Translations under genes and position numbers: made by a program
NCBI GenBank assembly: GCA_016779605.1
Contig: JADHNH010000012.1
Span: 1-53,484 of the forward strand
From: Nevskia sp.
Lineage (GTDB): Bacteria > Pseudomonadota > Gammaproteobacteria > Nevskiales > Nevskiaceae
Length of the DNA: 53,484 nucleotides
Direction of reading: 5' to 3'
Shown: piece by piece, positions 43,999-52,411 of the stretch
How the letters are laid out: each line of letters starts with the position of its first letter
Numbering within the stretch: position 1 is the stretch's first letter
The notes under the pieces: model-generated
What the model was told of the DNA's origin: nothing
The model's database searches: none
What the model saw: only the letters and a program-made list of their open reading frames with translations

Positions 43999-44768
43999 CA
44001 GCGCGCACCGGGATAGGCGCGCTGCAGGAACTGCATTTCCGCCAGCAGGAAGCCCAGCTTCTCGGTATGCCGGCCCTGCTTGCCGCCGCTGTGCATCCAG
44101 GCCTCCGCCGGCGGCTGCTTGAGCGTCGCCTCGGCCAGCACCTCGCCGACGTAGTCCAGCCACGGCGCGCGCAGGCCCGCCGGATCGAACCCGGCGCCGG
44201 ACGCCGCCGCATCCCGGTCCAGCGCGTCGCCCTGGAACATCTCGCCCGTGTAGGGCCACAACTGCTCCAGCGCCGCCTGCATCATCGCGCGGCTCTTTTC
44301 CGTGCCGTCGCCCAGGCGCACCACCAGGTCGCTGCTGCGCCGCAGGTGGTAGGCCACCTCCTTCTGCGCCTTGGCGGCGATTTCGGCGACGCGCGGATCG
44401 GCGGAAGCGGCCAGCTCGCGCAGCGCCAGCGCGTGCCAGGCGTCGAACAGGAACTGGCGCATCAGCGTGTCGGCATAGCTGCCGTTGGGCTGCTCGACCA
44501 GCAGCAGGTTGCGGAACTCGCCGGCGTCGCGCAGAAATGCCAGCTCATCCTCGCTGCGGCCGGCCCCCGCACTGTCTAGCTCGCCGGCATAGGACAGCCA
44601 CAGCCGCGCCTGCCCGATCAGGTCCAGCGCGACATTGGTCAGCGCCATGTCCTCTTCCAGCGCCGGGCCCTTGCCGCACCACTCCGACAGGCGCTGCGAC
44701 AGCACCAGCGCGTTGTCGCCCAGGCGCAGGAGGTACTCGAAGGGCGCGGCAGGCTTGGCGGCGTCCAT
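43995..44768 (-). CDS. paaC: PaaC, structural subunit of the phenylacetyl-CoA epoxidase
   Basis: The 257-residue PaaC pairs with PaaA in the di-iron oxygenase but lacks the full metal set. It starts FEYLLRLGDNALVLSQRLSEWCGKGPALEEDMAL and has ALDLIGQARLWLSYAGELD and KAQKEVAYHLRRSSDLVVRLGDG, all diagnostic. It overlaps the paaB stop by one base. Confidence 0.95.
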   Translation of the reverse strand: MDAAKPAAPFEYLLRLGDNALVLSQRLSEWCGKGPALEEDMALTNVALDLIGQARLWLSYAGELDSAGAGRSEDELAFLRDAGEFRNLLLVEQPNGSYADTLMRQFLFDAWHALALRELAASADPRVAEIAAKAQKEVAYHLRRSSDLVVRLGDGTEKSRAMMQAALEQLWPYTGEMFQGDALDRDAAASGAGFDPAGLRAPWLDYVGEVLAEATLKQPPAEAWMHSGGKQGRHTEKLGFLLAEMQFLQRAYPGARW

Positions 44769-45052
44769 CAGATGTTCTTCACTTCTTCCGGCATCGGGAA
44801 GAAGGTCGGGTGGCGGTAGACCTTGCTGCGCGCCGGGTCGAACAGCGGCGCCTTGTCGCCCGGGCTGCTGGCGGTGATGTCGGCCGAGCGCACCACCCAG
44901 ATGCTCACGCCCTCGTTGCGCCGCGTGTAAACGTCGCGCGCGTTGTTGACCGCCATCTCCGCGTCCGGCGCGTGCAGGCTGCCGACGTGCTTGTGCGCCA
45001 GGCCGTGCTGGCTGCGGATGAAGACTTCCCACAGGGGCCATTCGCTGCTCAT
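44768..45052 (-). CDS. paaB: PaaB, small subunit of the phenylacetyl-CoA epoxidase
   Basis: A 94-residue PaaB, starting MSSEWPLWEVFIRSQHGL with HVGSLHAPDAEMAVNNARDVYTRR, the family core. It stabilises PaaAC interactions. The ATG at 45052 lies eight bases after GGAG; an earlier ATG at 45058 would sit only two bases from it. Confidence 0.95.
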   Translation of the reverse strand: MSSEWPLWEVFIRSQHGLAHKHVGSLHAPDAEMAVNNARDVYTRRNEGVSIWVVRSADITASSPGDKAPLFDPARSKVYRHPTFFPMPEEVKNI

Positions 45053-45072
45053 GGTCATTGCTCCGGTGCGGC

Positions 45073-46068
45073 TCAGGCCGCTTTTTGCGCCTGCGGCGCC
45101 TGGTGCTTGGCGGCGTGCGCGACAAGCGCCTCGCGGAACCAGGCGCCGTCCGCGGCCGCCTTCACGCGCGTGGCCAGGCGGTCGCGGTTGCAGGGGCCGT
45201 TGCCCTTGATCACTTCGAAGAACTCGTTCCAGTCCGGCTGGCCGAAATCGTAGTGGCCGCGCTGCGCGTTCCACTTCAGCGCCTGATCGGGTATGGACAG
45301 GCCCAGGTACTCGGCCTGCGGCACCGTCTGGTCCACGAAGCGCTGGCGCAGCTCGTCGTTGGAAAACAGCTTGATCTTCCACTGCGCCGACTGCGCGCTG
45401 TGCACCGACTGCTCGTCGGGCGGTCCGAACATCATCACCACCGGCCACCACCAGCGGTTCAGCGCGTCCTGTGCCATCGCCTTCTGCTCCGGCGTGCCGC
45501 GGCACAGCGCGATCATGATGTCGTAGCCCTGCCGCTGGTGGAACGACTCCTCCTTGCACACCCGCGTCATCGCCCGCGCATAGGGGCCAAACGAGCAGCG
45601 GCACAGCGGGATCTGGTTCATGATCGCCGCGCCATCCACCAGCCAGCCGATCGCGCCGATGTCGGCCCAGCTCAGCGTCGGGTAGTTGAAGATCGAGGAA
45701 TACTTGGCCTTGCCGGAATGCAGGTCGGCGAGCATCTGGTCGCGCGAGATGCCGAGCGTCTCGGCCGCGCTGTACAGATACAGGCCGTGGCCGGCCTCGT
45801 CCTGGATCTTCGCCAGCAGGATCGCCTTGCGCTTCAGCGTGGGCGCGCGCGTCACCCAGTTGCCCTCGGGCAGCTGGCCGACGATCTCCGAATGGGCGTG
45901 CTGGCTGATCTGGCGGATCAGGGTCTTGCGGTAGTGCTCCGGCATGAAATCCTTGGGCTCGATCTTCACGCCGCGGTCGATGCGCTCCTGGAAGGCACGC
46001 TCGTCCGCATCCATCTCCTCGGCGGCGCGCACCCGCTTGGCGCCGGTGTCGACCATTTGTGCGTACAT
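45073..46068 (-). CDS. paaA: PaaA, catalytic subunit of the phenylacetyl-CoA epoxidase
   Basis: PaaA binds the di-iron centre that epoxidises phenylacetyl-CoA. The 331 residues begin [13 protein letters not shown] and carry two carboxylate-histidine helices, [17 protein letters not shown] and [14 protein letters not shown]. [19 protein letters not shown] [12 protein letters not shown] lies between. GGAGG stands five bases before the ATG. It is the first gene of the paa operon and divergent from paaX. Confidence 0.96.
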   Translation of the reverse strand: MYAQMVDTGAKRVRAAEEMDADERAFQERIDRGVKIEPKDFMPEHYRKTLIRQISQHAHSEIVGQLPEGNWVTRAPTLKRKAILLAKIQDEAGHGLYLYSAAETLGISRDQMLADLHSGKAKYSSIFNYPTLSWADIGAIGWLVDGAAIMNQIPLCRCSFGPYARAMTRVCKEESFHQRQGYDIMIALCRGTPEQKAMAQDALNRWWWPVVMMFGPPDEQSVHSAQSAQWKIKLFSNDELRQRFVDQTVPQAEYLGLSIPDQALKWNAQRGHYDFGQPDWNEFFEVIKGNGPCNRDRLATRVKAAADGAWFREALVAHAAKHQAPQAQKAA

Positions 46069-46100
46069 GCGTGCCTCCTCCGGCACCAATCGGTCGCAGG

Positions 46101-46129
46101 ATTATTTGATACAATTTACAGAATGTCAA
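46101..46129 (-). promoter_or_regulatory. paaA operon promoter
   Basis: On the minus strand TTGACA (46129-46124) and AATAAT (46106-46101) are separated by exactly 17 bases, giving a start near 46094 and a 26-base leader. The surrounding sequence has an imperfect palindrome (TTGATACAATTTACAGAATGTCAA, ends TTGA/TCAA at 46106-46129), the likely PaaX operator relieved by phenylacetyl-CoA. Confidence 0.7.
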
Positions 46130-46198
46130 TGTGTTTTTTGTGTCATATTGCGAGCCGGTAGCGGAGCGCTTGGCCCCGCGCCGGGCAGGAACGCCATA

Positions 46199-47179
46199 AT
46201 GTGCGCCATGAACCCATCCGCGGCGGCCGCCGCCGGCGAAGCCGAGGCCCGCATCCCGCGCACCGCCGCGAGCGTGGCCGGCTGGATCCGCCGCTGCCTG
46301 CGCGAGGAGCAGCCGCGCTCCAAGTCCCTGATCGTCACCATCCTGGGCGACTCCATCGTTCCCTGCGGCTCGGCCATCTGGCTCGGCGACCTCATCGGCC
46401 TGCTGGAACCGTTCGGCGTCAACGAGCGCCTGGCGCGCACCAGCACCTCGCGCCTGGCCGAGGAAGGCTGGATCGAGGCGCGCCGCGACGGCCGCCGCAG
46501 CCGCTACGCGCTCACGCCTTCCGGCACTGCGCGCTTCGAGCACGCCTTCCAGCGCATTTACGCGCCGCCGCTGGAGCATTGGGACGGCATGTGGACGCAG
46601 GTCGTCCTGCTGCGGGAAGACACCGGCGCGCAGGACCGCGCGGACCTGCGGCGCGAGCTGCAATGGGAGGGTTACGGCCTGCTGGCGCCGGGCATCTTCC
46701 TTCATCCGGCCGCCAACCTGCCCGCCCTGGAGGAGATCCTCGATCGGCTCGAACTGCGCGGCCGCGCCGTGGTGCTGCAGGGCCGCGCCGCCGGCAGCCC
46801 GGATGCGCCCAACGCCGCCGCGCTGGCCGACCAGTGCTGGGCACTGGACGCCTGTGCGCAGGAGTACCGCCGCTTCCTCACCCGCTTCGAGCCGCTGCTG
46901 CGCCTGCTGGACGCTGGCGAAGCCCTATCGCCGGCCGACGCCTTCGTTGCGCAGACCCTGCTGATCCACGCCTTCCGCCGCGTCAGCCTGCACGACCCGC
47001 GCCTGCCCGCCCCCATGCTGCCATCGGACTGGCCCGGCCACGCCGCCTACCGCGTCTGCCGCGAGCTCTACCGTCGCACCGAGGCCGCCACCTGGCGCCA
47101 CCTTACCGCCCGCGTGAGCGGGCTCGCTGGGTCGCCCGGACTCGGGCTGGCCGTGTTCCAACATCGCTTCGAAGCCTGA
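46199..47179 (+). CDS. paaX: PaaX phenylacetyl-CoA-responsive repressor
   Basis: A 326-residue PaaX-family repressor. The N-terminal winged helix-turn-helix has SLIVTILGDSIVPCGSAIWLGDLI and NERLARTSTSRLAEEGWIEARRDGRRSRYALT; the middle and C-terminal PaaX domains continue with WDGMWTQVVLL and PAPMLPSDWPGHAAYRVC. It represses the paa genes until phenylacetyl-CoA binds. AGGA eight bases upstream favours ATG 46199 over 46208. Divergent from paaA across 130 bases. Confidence 0.95.
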   Translation: MCAMNPSAAAAAGEAEARIPRTAASVAGWIRRCLREEQPRSKSLIVTILGDSIVPCGSAIWLGDLIGLLEPFGVNERLARTSTSRLAEEGWIEARRDGRRSRYALTPSGTARFEHAFQRIYAPPLEHWDGMWTQVVLLREDTGAQDRADLRRELQWEGYGLLAPGIFLHPAANLPALEEILDRLELRGRAVVLQGRAAGSPDAPNAAALADQCWALDACAQEYRRFLTRFEPLLRLLDAGEALSPADAFVAQTLLIHAFRRVSLHDPRLPAPMLPSDWPGHAAYRVCRELYRRTEAATWRHLTARVSGLAGSPGLGLAVFQHRFEA

Positions 47180-47484
47180 TTCGCTGAGCCATCTCGATAC
47201 GAAGCAGCCCGAATAGGCTTCATTGATGCTTGCCCTGCGTCAGGCATTGACGGGCGTCGAATGTCTGGCCTGAATACCGGAATGCATCCGTAGGGCCCTG
47301 TGTTACCCAAACAGTGCCCTGCAGCCGTTTCTCTGCGCCTGACCCGAAGGTGCCGGCAGGCGAATATCCGCTTCGTGCCAGGAGCGGTCCTTCGACCTAG
47401 CAAATTCGCCGCCGGAAAGCTGCCAGATGAACGGTAGTTTCTGAGTTCAGACTACGAGTCGTGACCGTTCGCTTGCGTGACGAG
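47180..47484. other. Noncoding junction between paaX and the islet
   Basis: This 305-base stretch is lower in GC than the operon and contains no credible gene, tRNA or strong hairpin that I can see. It begins the segment whose far end carries a decayed paaX 3' fragment. Confidence 0.5.
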
Positions 47485-48081
47485 TTAGATACGTGACGCC
47501 TGCCACTCCTCTAACCACGTTGCGAAATCTGGATGCTCAGCACGTGCCTCTGCAACCACGGACAGGGGATTCTTGGGGACCGCGATGCCAAACGATGTTC
47601 GGAGCCATTGCCGGAATTCCGGCAATCTCTTGGCGGGCGGGTCTTGTTCAGAAACCTTCCCCCAACTTATCTCGAAACCTAGTTCATCCGCGCCTACGGC
47701 TAATAATGCTAGGAATTGCTTCAAATTCCCTGCAATTAGGCCGCAATCAGTTCCTTCAGAACCTAGAAATATTACTGGGGCGTTTTCAACAGTACGACCT
47801 GGATACACCCACAACCCATAGAGGGAGCCGTCCGGCCCATGGCCAAAGATGATGAATTGCTCCGCAGCTTTGCGGTCTCCTCCGAACCAATGCGCGGCAC
47901 CAAAGGGCCACTTGTCCAACTCGAAGTGACCGCTATACCACTCACGCTCTTTATTTTGAAAACGCAGCAGTTCTCCAAGTGGCGAGGGAATTGATACGCC
48001 AACAGGGAAATTGCGCCGGAACTCTTCCTCGGTCACTAAATCTCCTTCAGCAAAGGGTGGCCAAGCCAGTGTGCCCGCCAT
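47485..48081 (-). CDS. SMI1/KNR4 (SUKH)-like protein
   Basis: A 198-residue acidic protein resembling the SUKH superfamily: an N-terminal TEEEFRRNFPVGVSIPSPLGELLRF region, a central FIIFGHGPDGSLYGLW strand pair, and PVIFLGSEGTDCGLIAGNLKQFLALLA, the typical GxEG and FLxLLA ending. Such proteins are often immunity proteins against contact-dependent or polymorphic toxins, but no toxin gene is next to it. It is preceded by GAGGAG and lies in the lower-GC islet. Family membership is moderately sure. Confidence 0.6.
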   Translation of the reverse strand: MAGTLAWPPFAEGDLVTEEEFRRNFPVGVSIPSPLGELLRFQNKEREWYSGHFELDKWPFGAAHWFGGDRKAAEQFIIFGHGPDGSLYGLWVYPGRTVENAPVIFLGSEGTDCGLIAGNLKQFLALLAVGADELGFEISWGKVSEQDPPAKRLPEFRQWLRTSFGIAVPKNPLSVVAEARAEHPDFATWLEEWQASRI

Positions 48082-48171
48082 TGCTCCTCAAGCCAGTCGT
48101 TCACCGCTAGAAGCTCCGGGCCGTTATCGAAAGCGGGACAATCTCGACAGCAAGAGCCTGGTCAAACATAG

Positions 48172-48255
48172 CAAGAGTAGGGTGGGCAAAGCGTAGCGTG
48201 CCCACCGTGACTTCGATCCGCGTGGGCAAATGAAGCCTGCCCACCCTACCCTCGC
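48172..48255. repeat. Palindromic dispersed element
   Basis: GTAGGGTGGGCA (48177-48188) and its complement TGCCCACCCTAC (48238-48249) form the outer stem of a structure with internal TGCCCACC and GTGGGCA arms. The extended arms match at about 17 of 19 positions. It resembles a widely scattered bacterial GGTGGGC hairpin repeat. Confidence 0.7.
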
Positions 48256-48266
48256 TAGCAGCGGGC

Positions 48267-48623
48267 TTAAGTGAGATGTGCAAAAAGTCCGCGCGAAAAG
48301 AAATTCGCAAGGATTGCGGCAAACACAACGCCGATGAGGAGGATGATCCATCGCAAACGCAGCCAAGCGGGACGAAACGATGATAGCTGTGCGACCACAT
48401 CCACAACGTAGGCCGCGCAGTAAGCGACGTTGGCGAGTGTGGCGAGCACGAAGAGTAGCTGAATTCCATCACCGCTCAGAAATTGCCGAGATTCGGGCAG
48501 GTTCGTGAAATACACTGCGGCGACTACAGCGAGCAGTGCAAAGTTGTATAAAATCCGTCGCGGTTCCCAATACCGGATCGCATCCGATAGCGCGACCCGT
48601 GCGGTGACTTCTGTCATGCTCAT
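48267..48623 (-). CDS. Small membrane protein, function unknown
   Basis: A 118-residue protein with three hydrophobic spans: ILYNFALLAVVAAVYF, GIQLLFVLATLANVAYCAAYVVDVV and LRWIILLIGVVFAAILANFF. No family is recognised. GGAG lies four bases before the ATG at 48623 (a second ATG is two codons inside). It lies between the SUKH-like gene and a toxin-antitoxin module inside the islet. Confidence 0.6.
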   Translation of the reverse strand: MSMTEVTARVALSDAIRYWEPRRILYNFALLAVVAAVYFTNLPESRQFLSGDGIQLLFVLATLANVAYCAAYVVDVVAQLSSFRPAWLRLRWIILLIGVVFAAILANFFSRGLFAHLT

Positions 48624-48801
48624 GACGCTCCGTGCTCAGTCCGCCACCGAATTCGGGCTAGGTGATCGTTCGACGACGCTTCGCAGTTAACCCAGCTAAA
48701 GGCGGGCAGAATTAAAGTTAAAGGGGTCGATTGAAATAAACAACACCCTCTCACCTATAGCTGCGTCATAGGTCGTTCGGAACATCCATCCGTGCAATGC
48801 G

Positions 48802-49140
48802 TTAGACCTTAGGAAAATCGACCGATATTCGCCGGCGCCAGTAATTCGGCCGCCGCCGGTCATGAGCAAAGGCCAGCACCCATAGGGTGTCGCCGGTATC
48901 CAGGCAAACGACATGAAACGGGAATTTTCGCACCGGAAAGCTGCGCACCGGCAGGTGTGCAACACGCGGAATAGGAGCACCAGAACGCGGAAAGGCTTCG
49001 ATGTGACCAAGGGTAGTCTCTACCGCATGCAGAAATCGCAAACCCAGGCCGGGCAGGCGCGACTCGTACCACTCGATGGCCGCCCGCAGCTCTTGCGCTG
49101 CGTCATCCTCGATACGCAGCGGCTTGCGCCGCCTGCTCAC
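48802..49140 (-). CDS. parE: ParE/RelE-superfamily toxin
   Basis: A 112-residue RelE/ParE-type toxin: IEDDAAQELRAAIEWYESRLPGLGLRFLHAVETTLGHIEAFP and the terminal VWVLAFAHDRRRPNYWRRR (in short LAFAHDRR), which match ParE. The GTG start overlaps the antitoxin stop (GTGA), the usual antitoxin-first layout. It probably acts on gyrase or ribosomes, but the target is not proven. The antitoxin-toxin pair may maintain the islet. Confidence 0.8.
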   Translation of the reverse strand: MSRRRKPLRIEDDAAQELRAAIEWYESRLPGLGLRFLHAVETTLGHIEAFPRSGAPIPRVAHLPVRSFPVRKFPFHVVCLDTGDTLWVLAFAHDRRRPNYWRRRISVDFPKV

Positions 49141-49379
49141 CGTTTACTGAGGCGCGTTTCGAGCTCCTGCCGGAGTGTGGGCCAGCCCTTTCCGGAGGCT
49201 TGTCCGGCGAGCACGCGCTGCGCGCGCCGCTCGATTTCAGTGGCCCACGCCGCCTCGACCTCGGCGGCGGACTCAAGCGGCTCGTCCAGGCTGACGAGCA
49301 GTTCGGCAGCCACACTGGCCCTTTCATTCAAGGGCAGCCGAAGAGCTTCATCGAGCAGCTTTTGAGCGAGAGCGGTCAT
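49137..49379 (-). CDS. Addiction-module antitoxin (TIGR02574/ParD-like)
   Basis: An 80-residue antitoxin of the putative addiction-module component type, with LLDEALRLPLNERASVAAELLVSLDEP as the conserved helix pair and a Glu-rich C-terminus for toxin binding (EVEAAWATEIERRAQRVLAG). The start at 49379 is the second in-frame ATG. Its stop overlaps the toxin start, so the two are cotranslated. Confidence 0.8.
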   Translation of the reverse strand: MTALAQKLLDEALRLPLNERASVAAELLVSLDEPLESAAEVEAAWATEIERRAQRVLAGQASGKGWPTLRQELETRLSKR

Positions 49380-49557
49380 GATGAGGAGAATAGCACCACG
49401 CAAAGGAGCCGGACGACTGCGGACTGTCTCTACACTCCCGTTATCGCCAGTCTGCGAGAAGCCGGCTCAAGCAGCCAGTAATCTGGTGAACCAGCGCAAA
49501 GAATAGCGGCGCAGAATCCTTTAAACGTCAATAAGTTGGGTTAGTCTTTAAGCCTTG

Positions 49558-49602
49558 CCCGGGCTTGGGCTGGCCGTCTTTCAGAAACGCTTCGAAGCCT
49601 GA
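49558..49602 (+). pseudogene. Remnant of the paaX 3' end
   Basis: Bases 49558-49602 encode PGLGLAVFQKRFEA followed by TGA, matching the paaX C-terminus PGLGLAVFQHRFEA. The last 24 bases (cgcttcgaagcctgattcg region) are identical to the real paaX end at 47160-47185, and the differences upstream are mostly synonymous. No other paaX sequence lies beside it, so this is a truncated copy. Confidence 0.75.
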
Positions 49603-49615
49603 TTCGGGGAATCAA

Positions 49616-49672
49616 GGGCGGGCCGTGCCCGCCAGTTACTACGGATGAATACATGGCGGGCACGGCCCGCCC
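49616..49672. repeat. Inverted repeat, perfect 19-bp arms
   Basis: GGGCGGGCCGTGCCCGCCA (49616-49634) and its exact reverse complement (49654-49672) are separated by 19 bases. It lies downstream of the CoA transferase gene on its transcript and may act as terminator or a dispersed palindrome. Confidence 0.85.
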
Positions 49673-49718
49673 TACATCCTCGAGTTTCTACGATTCCCAA
49701 TTCCCGACTCCCGGCCTC

Positions 49719-50936
49719 TCAGAACTCCCCCTCGCACAACACCCCCGACTTGCTCCAGGCGTCGATCTGCGCGTCGGTCTTGCCGAGTAGCTCCTGCAGC
49801 ACCAAGCGGTTGTGCTCGCCCAGGCGCGGGGCGATGTAGTCGGGGTTGTGCGCCGGGTAGTCGGAGGTCTTGATCGGCATGCCGGGGATCTGGAAGGTGC
49901 CGGCATACGGGTCGTTCACGGTGCGCACGGTGCCGCGCTGCACGTGGTGCGGGTGCGTCACCGTCTGCTCCACGCTGAGCACCGGCGCGCAGGGGATGTC
50001 GTGGCGCTCCAGGGCAGCGACGGCGCTGTCGACGTCGGGAAACGTCGCCAGCCAGTTTTCGATGAGTTCGACGATGTGCTCGCGGCGCTCGCAGCGCACC
50101 TGGTCGGTGGCGTATTCCGGGTGATCGGCCAGCTCCGGCCGGCCCAGGGCCTTGGCCATGTCCTTCCAGTGATGCAGGTAGGCGATGATCACGATGCTGC
50201 CGCCGTTGGCGCGGAACACGCCGCAGGGGCTCACGTAGCTGAAATGCCGGCCGGTACGGGTGGGCTTGAACTGGCCGTTGCTGCCGCTGAACTGGTGCAC
50301 GCCGGCTTCGTGGTAGTGGTAGTAGCAGTCCAGCAGGGCGATATCCAGGAACTGGCCGCGCCCGGTGCGCGCGCGGTGCAGCAGCGCCGCCGCCACCGCG
50401 AACGCCGCGTGCGCGCCGGTGCTGACGTCGCCCAGGCCGACCAGCGGAATGTACGGCGGCTGGTCCTTCTCGCCGATCATCGAGGTCACGCCCGAATAGG
50501 CCTGGGCGATGGTGTCGTAGCCCGGCTTGCTCGACAGCGGCCCGGTCTGGCCCAGGGCCGAGATCGAGCACAGGATGATGTCTTTGCGCAGCTTCTTCAG
50601 GTCCTCGTAGGCCAGGCCCATCTTGGCCATCATGCCCGGGCGGAAATTTTCCACCACCACGTCGCAGTGCGGCACCAGCTCGCGCACCAGGCCAATGCCT
50701 TCGGCGGTGCGGAAATCCACGCACAGGCTCTTCTTGTTGAGGTGCTGCTGCACCATGTACAGGCTGCGGCCGTTGCGGATGCGTGAGACCGCGCGCGCCA
50801 TGTCGCCGTTCGGCGCGGATTCCACCTTGATCACGTCGGCGCCCATCTCGGCGAACAGGCGCGTGCAGGTGGGGCCAGCCAGCACGCGGCTCAGGTCGAG
50901 CACGCGGATGCCGGTCAGGAGATGTTCTTGCGGCAT
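49719..50936 (-). CDS. CaiB/BaiF family CoA transferase
   Basis: A 405-residue family III CoA transferase: LLTGIRVLDLSRVLAGPTCTRLFAEMGADVIKVE, NKKSLCVDFRT, KPGYDTIAQAYSGVTSMIG with the catalytic-type Asp, and GQFLDIALLDCYYHYHE. It differs clearly from the copy at 35202-36380. GGAG lies before the ATG. Together with the flavin monooxygenase and aldehyde dehydrogenase it suggests a catabolic locus for a CoA-activated substrate. Confidence 0.9.
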   Translation of the reverse strand: MPQEHLLTGIRVLDLSRVLAGPTCTRLFAEMGADVIKVESAPNGDMARAVSRIRNGRSLYMVQQHLNKKSLCVDFRTAEGIGLVRELVPHCDVVVENFRPGMMAKMGLAYEDLKKLRKDIILCSISALGQTGPLSSKPGYDTIAQAYSGVTSMIGEKDQPPYIPLVGLGDVSTGAHAAFAVAAALLHRARTGRGQFLDIALLDCYYHYHEAGVHQFSGSNGQFKPTRTGRHFSYVSPCGVFRANGGSIVIIAYLHHWKDMAKALGRPELADHPEYATDQVRCERREHIVELIENWLATFPDVDSAVAALERHDIPCAPVLSVEQTVTHPHHVQRGTVRTVNDPYAGTFQIPGMPIKTSDYPAHNPDYIAPRLGEHNRLVLQELLGKTDAQIDAWSKSGVLCEGEF

Positions 50937-51024
50937 GTCCGCTCCCGTGGATTTATAAGATGCGAGCGACGCCTCGGCCGCTCATTGCAGGCCGGCCCGG
51001 CTGCCGTGATCCTGAAGTAAAACT

Positions 51025-51053
51025 CCGGGCGCCGCGCCTGGCGCGGCGCCCGG
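51025..51053 (-). terminator. Rho-independent terminator of the LLM oxidoreductase gene
   Basis: CCGGGCGCCGCGC (51025-51037) pairs with GCGCGGCGCCCGG (51041-51053) across three bases; on the minus strand AGTTTTAC follows. Strong stem plus short U-run, 34 bases past the gene end. Confidence 0.8.
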
Positions 51054-51086
51054 TCACACCACCACCGTTAGGGTACAGGCAGCGCG

Positions 51087-52196
51087 TCAGGCAGCGCGCG
51101 CCTGCGCCGGCGCCTGCTGGTCCCAGCTGCGCAGCACCGGCATCACTTCCTTGGCGAACAGTTCCATGCCGCGCATCGCCACGTCCAGCGGGCAGCCGCC
51201 GAAGCGGAACGCCGTCAGCACGCCGTACGGACCCATGACCTTGAAGCGCTCCTCGAACTTGCGCAGCATCTGGTCGGGCGTGCCCCAGACCTGCTGCTCC
51301 ACGTAGGCCTTGACGATCGCGTCCTTGCCCATGCTGCGCATCGCCTCGGCCGCGGCCGCATAGGTCTTGTAGCCGGTCGAGCCGTCGAACTGCTCGCCCA
51401 GCATCTCGTAGTGGTTGAGCACCGAGATGCAGTAGTTGGCGCAGAACTGCTCGGCGTGCTCGCGGGCGCGCGCGGCGTTGGAATCGCACACGGTCATCTC
51501 GGTGAGCAGCACCGGCCGCGGCTCCTTGCCGTGGTAGCGGCGGAACGAGGCCTTGTAGCCGTCGATTTCCTGCTTCTGCACTTCCGGCGGCTTGTAGTTG
51601 AAGGCCATCATCTGCACGCCCAGCTTGGCGGCCTGCTCGGCCGAGTCCGGGCTCATCGCCACCTGGGTGACGCGGGTGTCGCGCCACTGGTTGTTCATCG
51701 GCACCGGGCGCAGCGGCGCCTTCGGCTGGCTGAAGAACTTGCCCTTGTGCTCCGGGAACCAGCCGGTTTCCAGCGCCTCGATGATCAGCGGCGCGGCCTC
51801 GTCGAAGCGCTCGCGCGACTCGTCCATCGCCACGCCCATCTGGCTGAACTCGCGGCGCGCCAGGCCGCGGCCCAGGCCCAGCAGCGCACGGCCGCCGGAC
51901 AACTGGTCCAGCAGCGCCGCCTTTTCCGCGATGCGCAGCGGCTGCAGGTTCCACGGCACGATCACCGCGCCGGTGGCCAGCTTCACCCGCTTGGTCAGCG
52001 CGGCCAGGTGGGCCAGGTAGACGAAGTTGTCCGGGCACAGCGAATAGTTTTCGAAGTGGTGCTCCACCACCCAGACATGGTCGTAGCCGAGCTTGTCGGC
52101 GGCCACGCCCAGCGCCAGCTCGTCGTGGTAGATCTGCGTGTCGGATATACCGGGATATCCGTAGGCCGGCATGATTTGAACGGTTCCGACTTCCAT
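51087..52196 (-). CDS. LLM-class (luciferase-like) flavin-dependent monooxygenase
   Basis: A 369-residue luciferase-like monooxygenase that uses reduced FMN and oxygen. It begins MEVGTVQIMPAYGYPG, with DHVWVVEHHF, KRVKLATGAVIVPWNLQPLRIAEKAALLDQLSGGRALLGLGRGLARREF and QMMAFNYKPPEV, all typical of the family. GAGGAG stands seven bases before the ATG at 52196. A candidate operator lies about 75 bases upstream. Substrate not deducible; neighbours suggest catabolic oxidation. Confidence 0.9.
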   Translation of the reverse strand: MEVGTVQIMPAYGYPGISDTQIYHDELALGVAADKLGYDHVWVVEHHFENYSLCPDNFVYLAHLAALTKRVKLATGAVIVPWNLQPLRIAEKAALLDQLSGGRALLGLGRGLARREFSQMGVAMDESRERFDEAAPLIIEALETGWFPEHKGKFFSQPKAPLRPVPMNNQWRDTRVTQVAMSPDSAEQAAKLGVQMMAFNYKPPEVQKQEIDGYKASFRRYHGKEPRPVLLTEMTVCDSNAARAREHAEQFCANYCISVLNHYEMLGEQFDGSTGYKTYAAAAEAMRSMGKDAIVKAYVEQQVWGTPDQMLRKFEERFKVMGPYGVLTAFRFGGCPLDVAMRGMELFAKEVMPVLRSWDQQAPAQARAA

Positions 52197-52271
52197 TGCG
52201 AGCTCCTCGAGGTGTTGGGGCGGGCCGGTCATGGCCGGCCCGTCGAAATGAAACGGCGTCAAGCGTAAATT

Positions 52272-52287
52272 TTATAGCTCACTATAA
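52272..52287. promoter_or_regulatory. Candidate operator palindrome upstream of LLM gene
   Basis: TTATAG-CTCA-CTATAA is a perfect 6-bp inverted repeat with a 4-base centre, in an unusually AT-rich stretch directly upstream of the LLM gene on the minus strand, overlapping TATAAA-like sequence. A regulator binding site is plausible; which family is not clear. Confidence 0.45.
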
Positions 52288-52347
52288 GGTATCCCAGTCG
52301 CCGGACGGGCGCAACGCGGCCGGGCCTTGCGGAGGCGGCGGGTGAAA

Positions 52348-52371
52348 GGGGCCGGCCTTGCGGCCGGCCCC
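52348..52371 (-). terminator. Hairpin terminator downstream of the aldehyde dehydrogenase gene
   Basis: GGGGCCGGCC (52348-52357), TTGC loop, GGCCGGCCCC (52362-52371) form a perfect 10-bp stem; the minus strand then has CTTTC. It lies about 40 bases past the aldehyde dehydrogenase stop. Confidence 0.65.
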
Positions 52372-52411
52372 GTCTGCCGCTGCTGCACCCTCCCCAAACC
52401 TGCGCGTGTCG

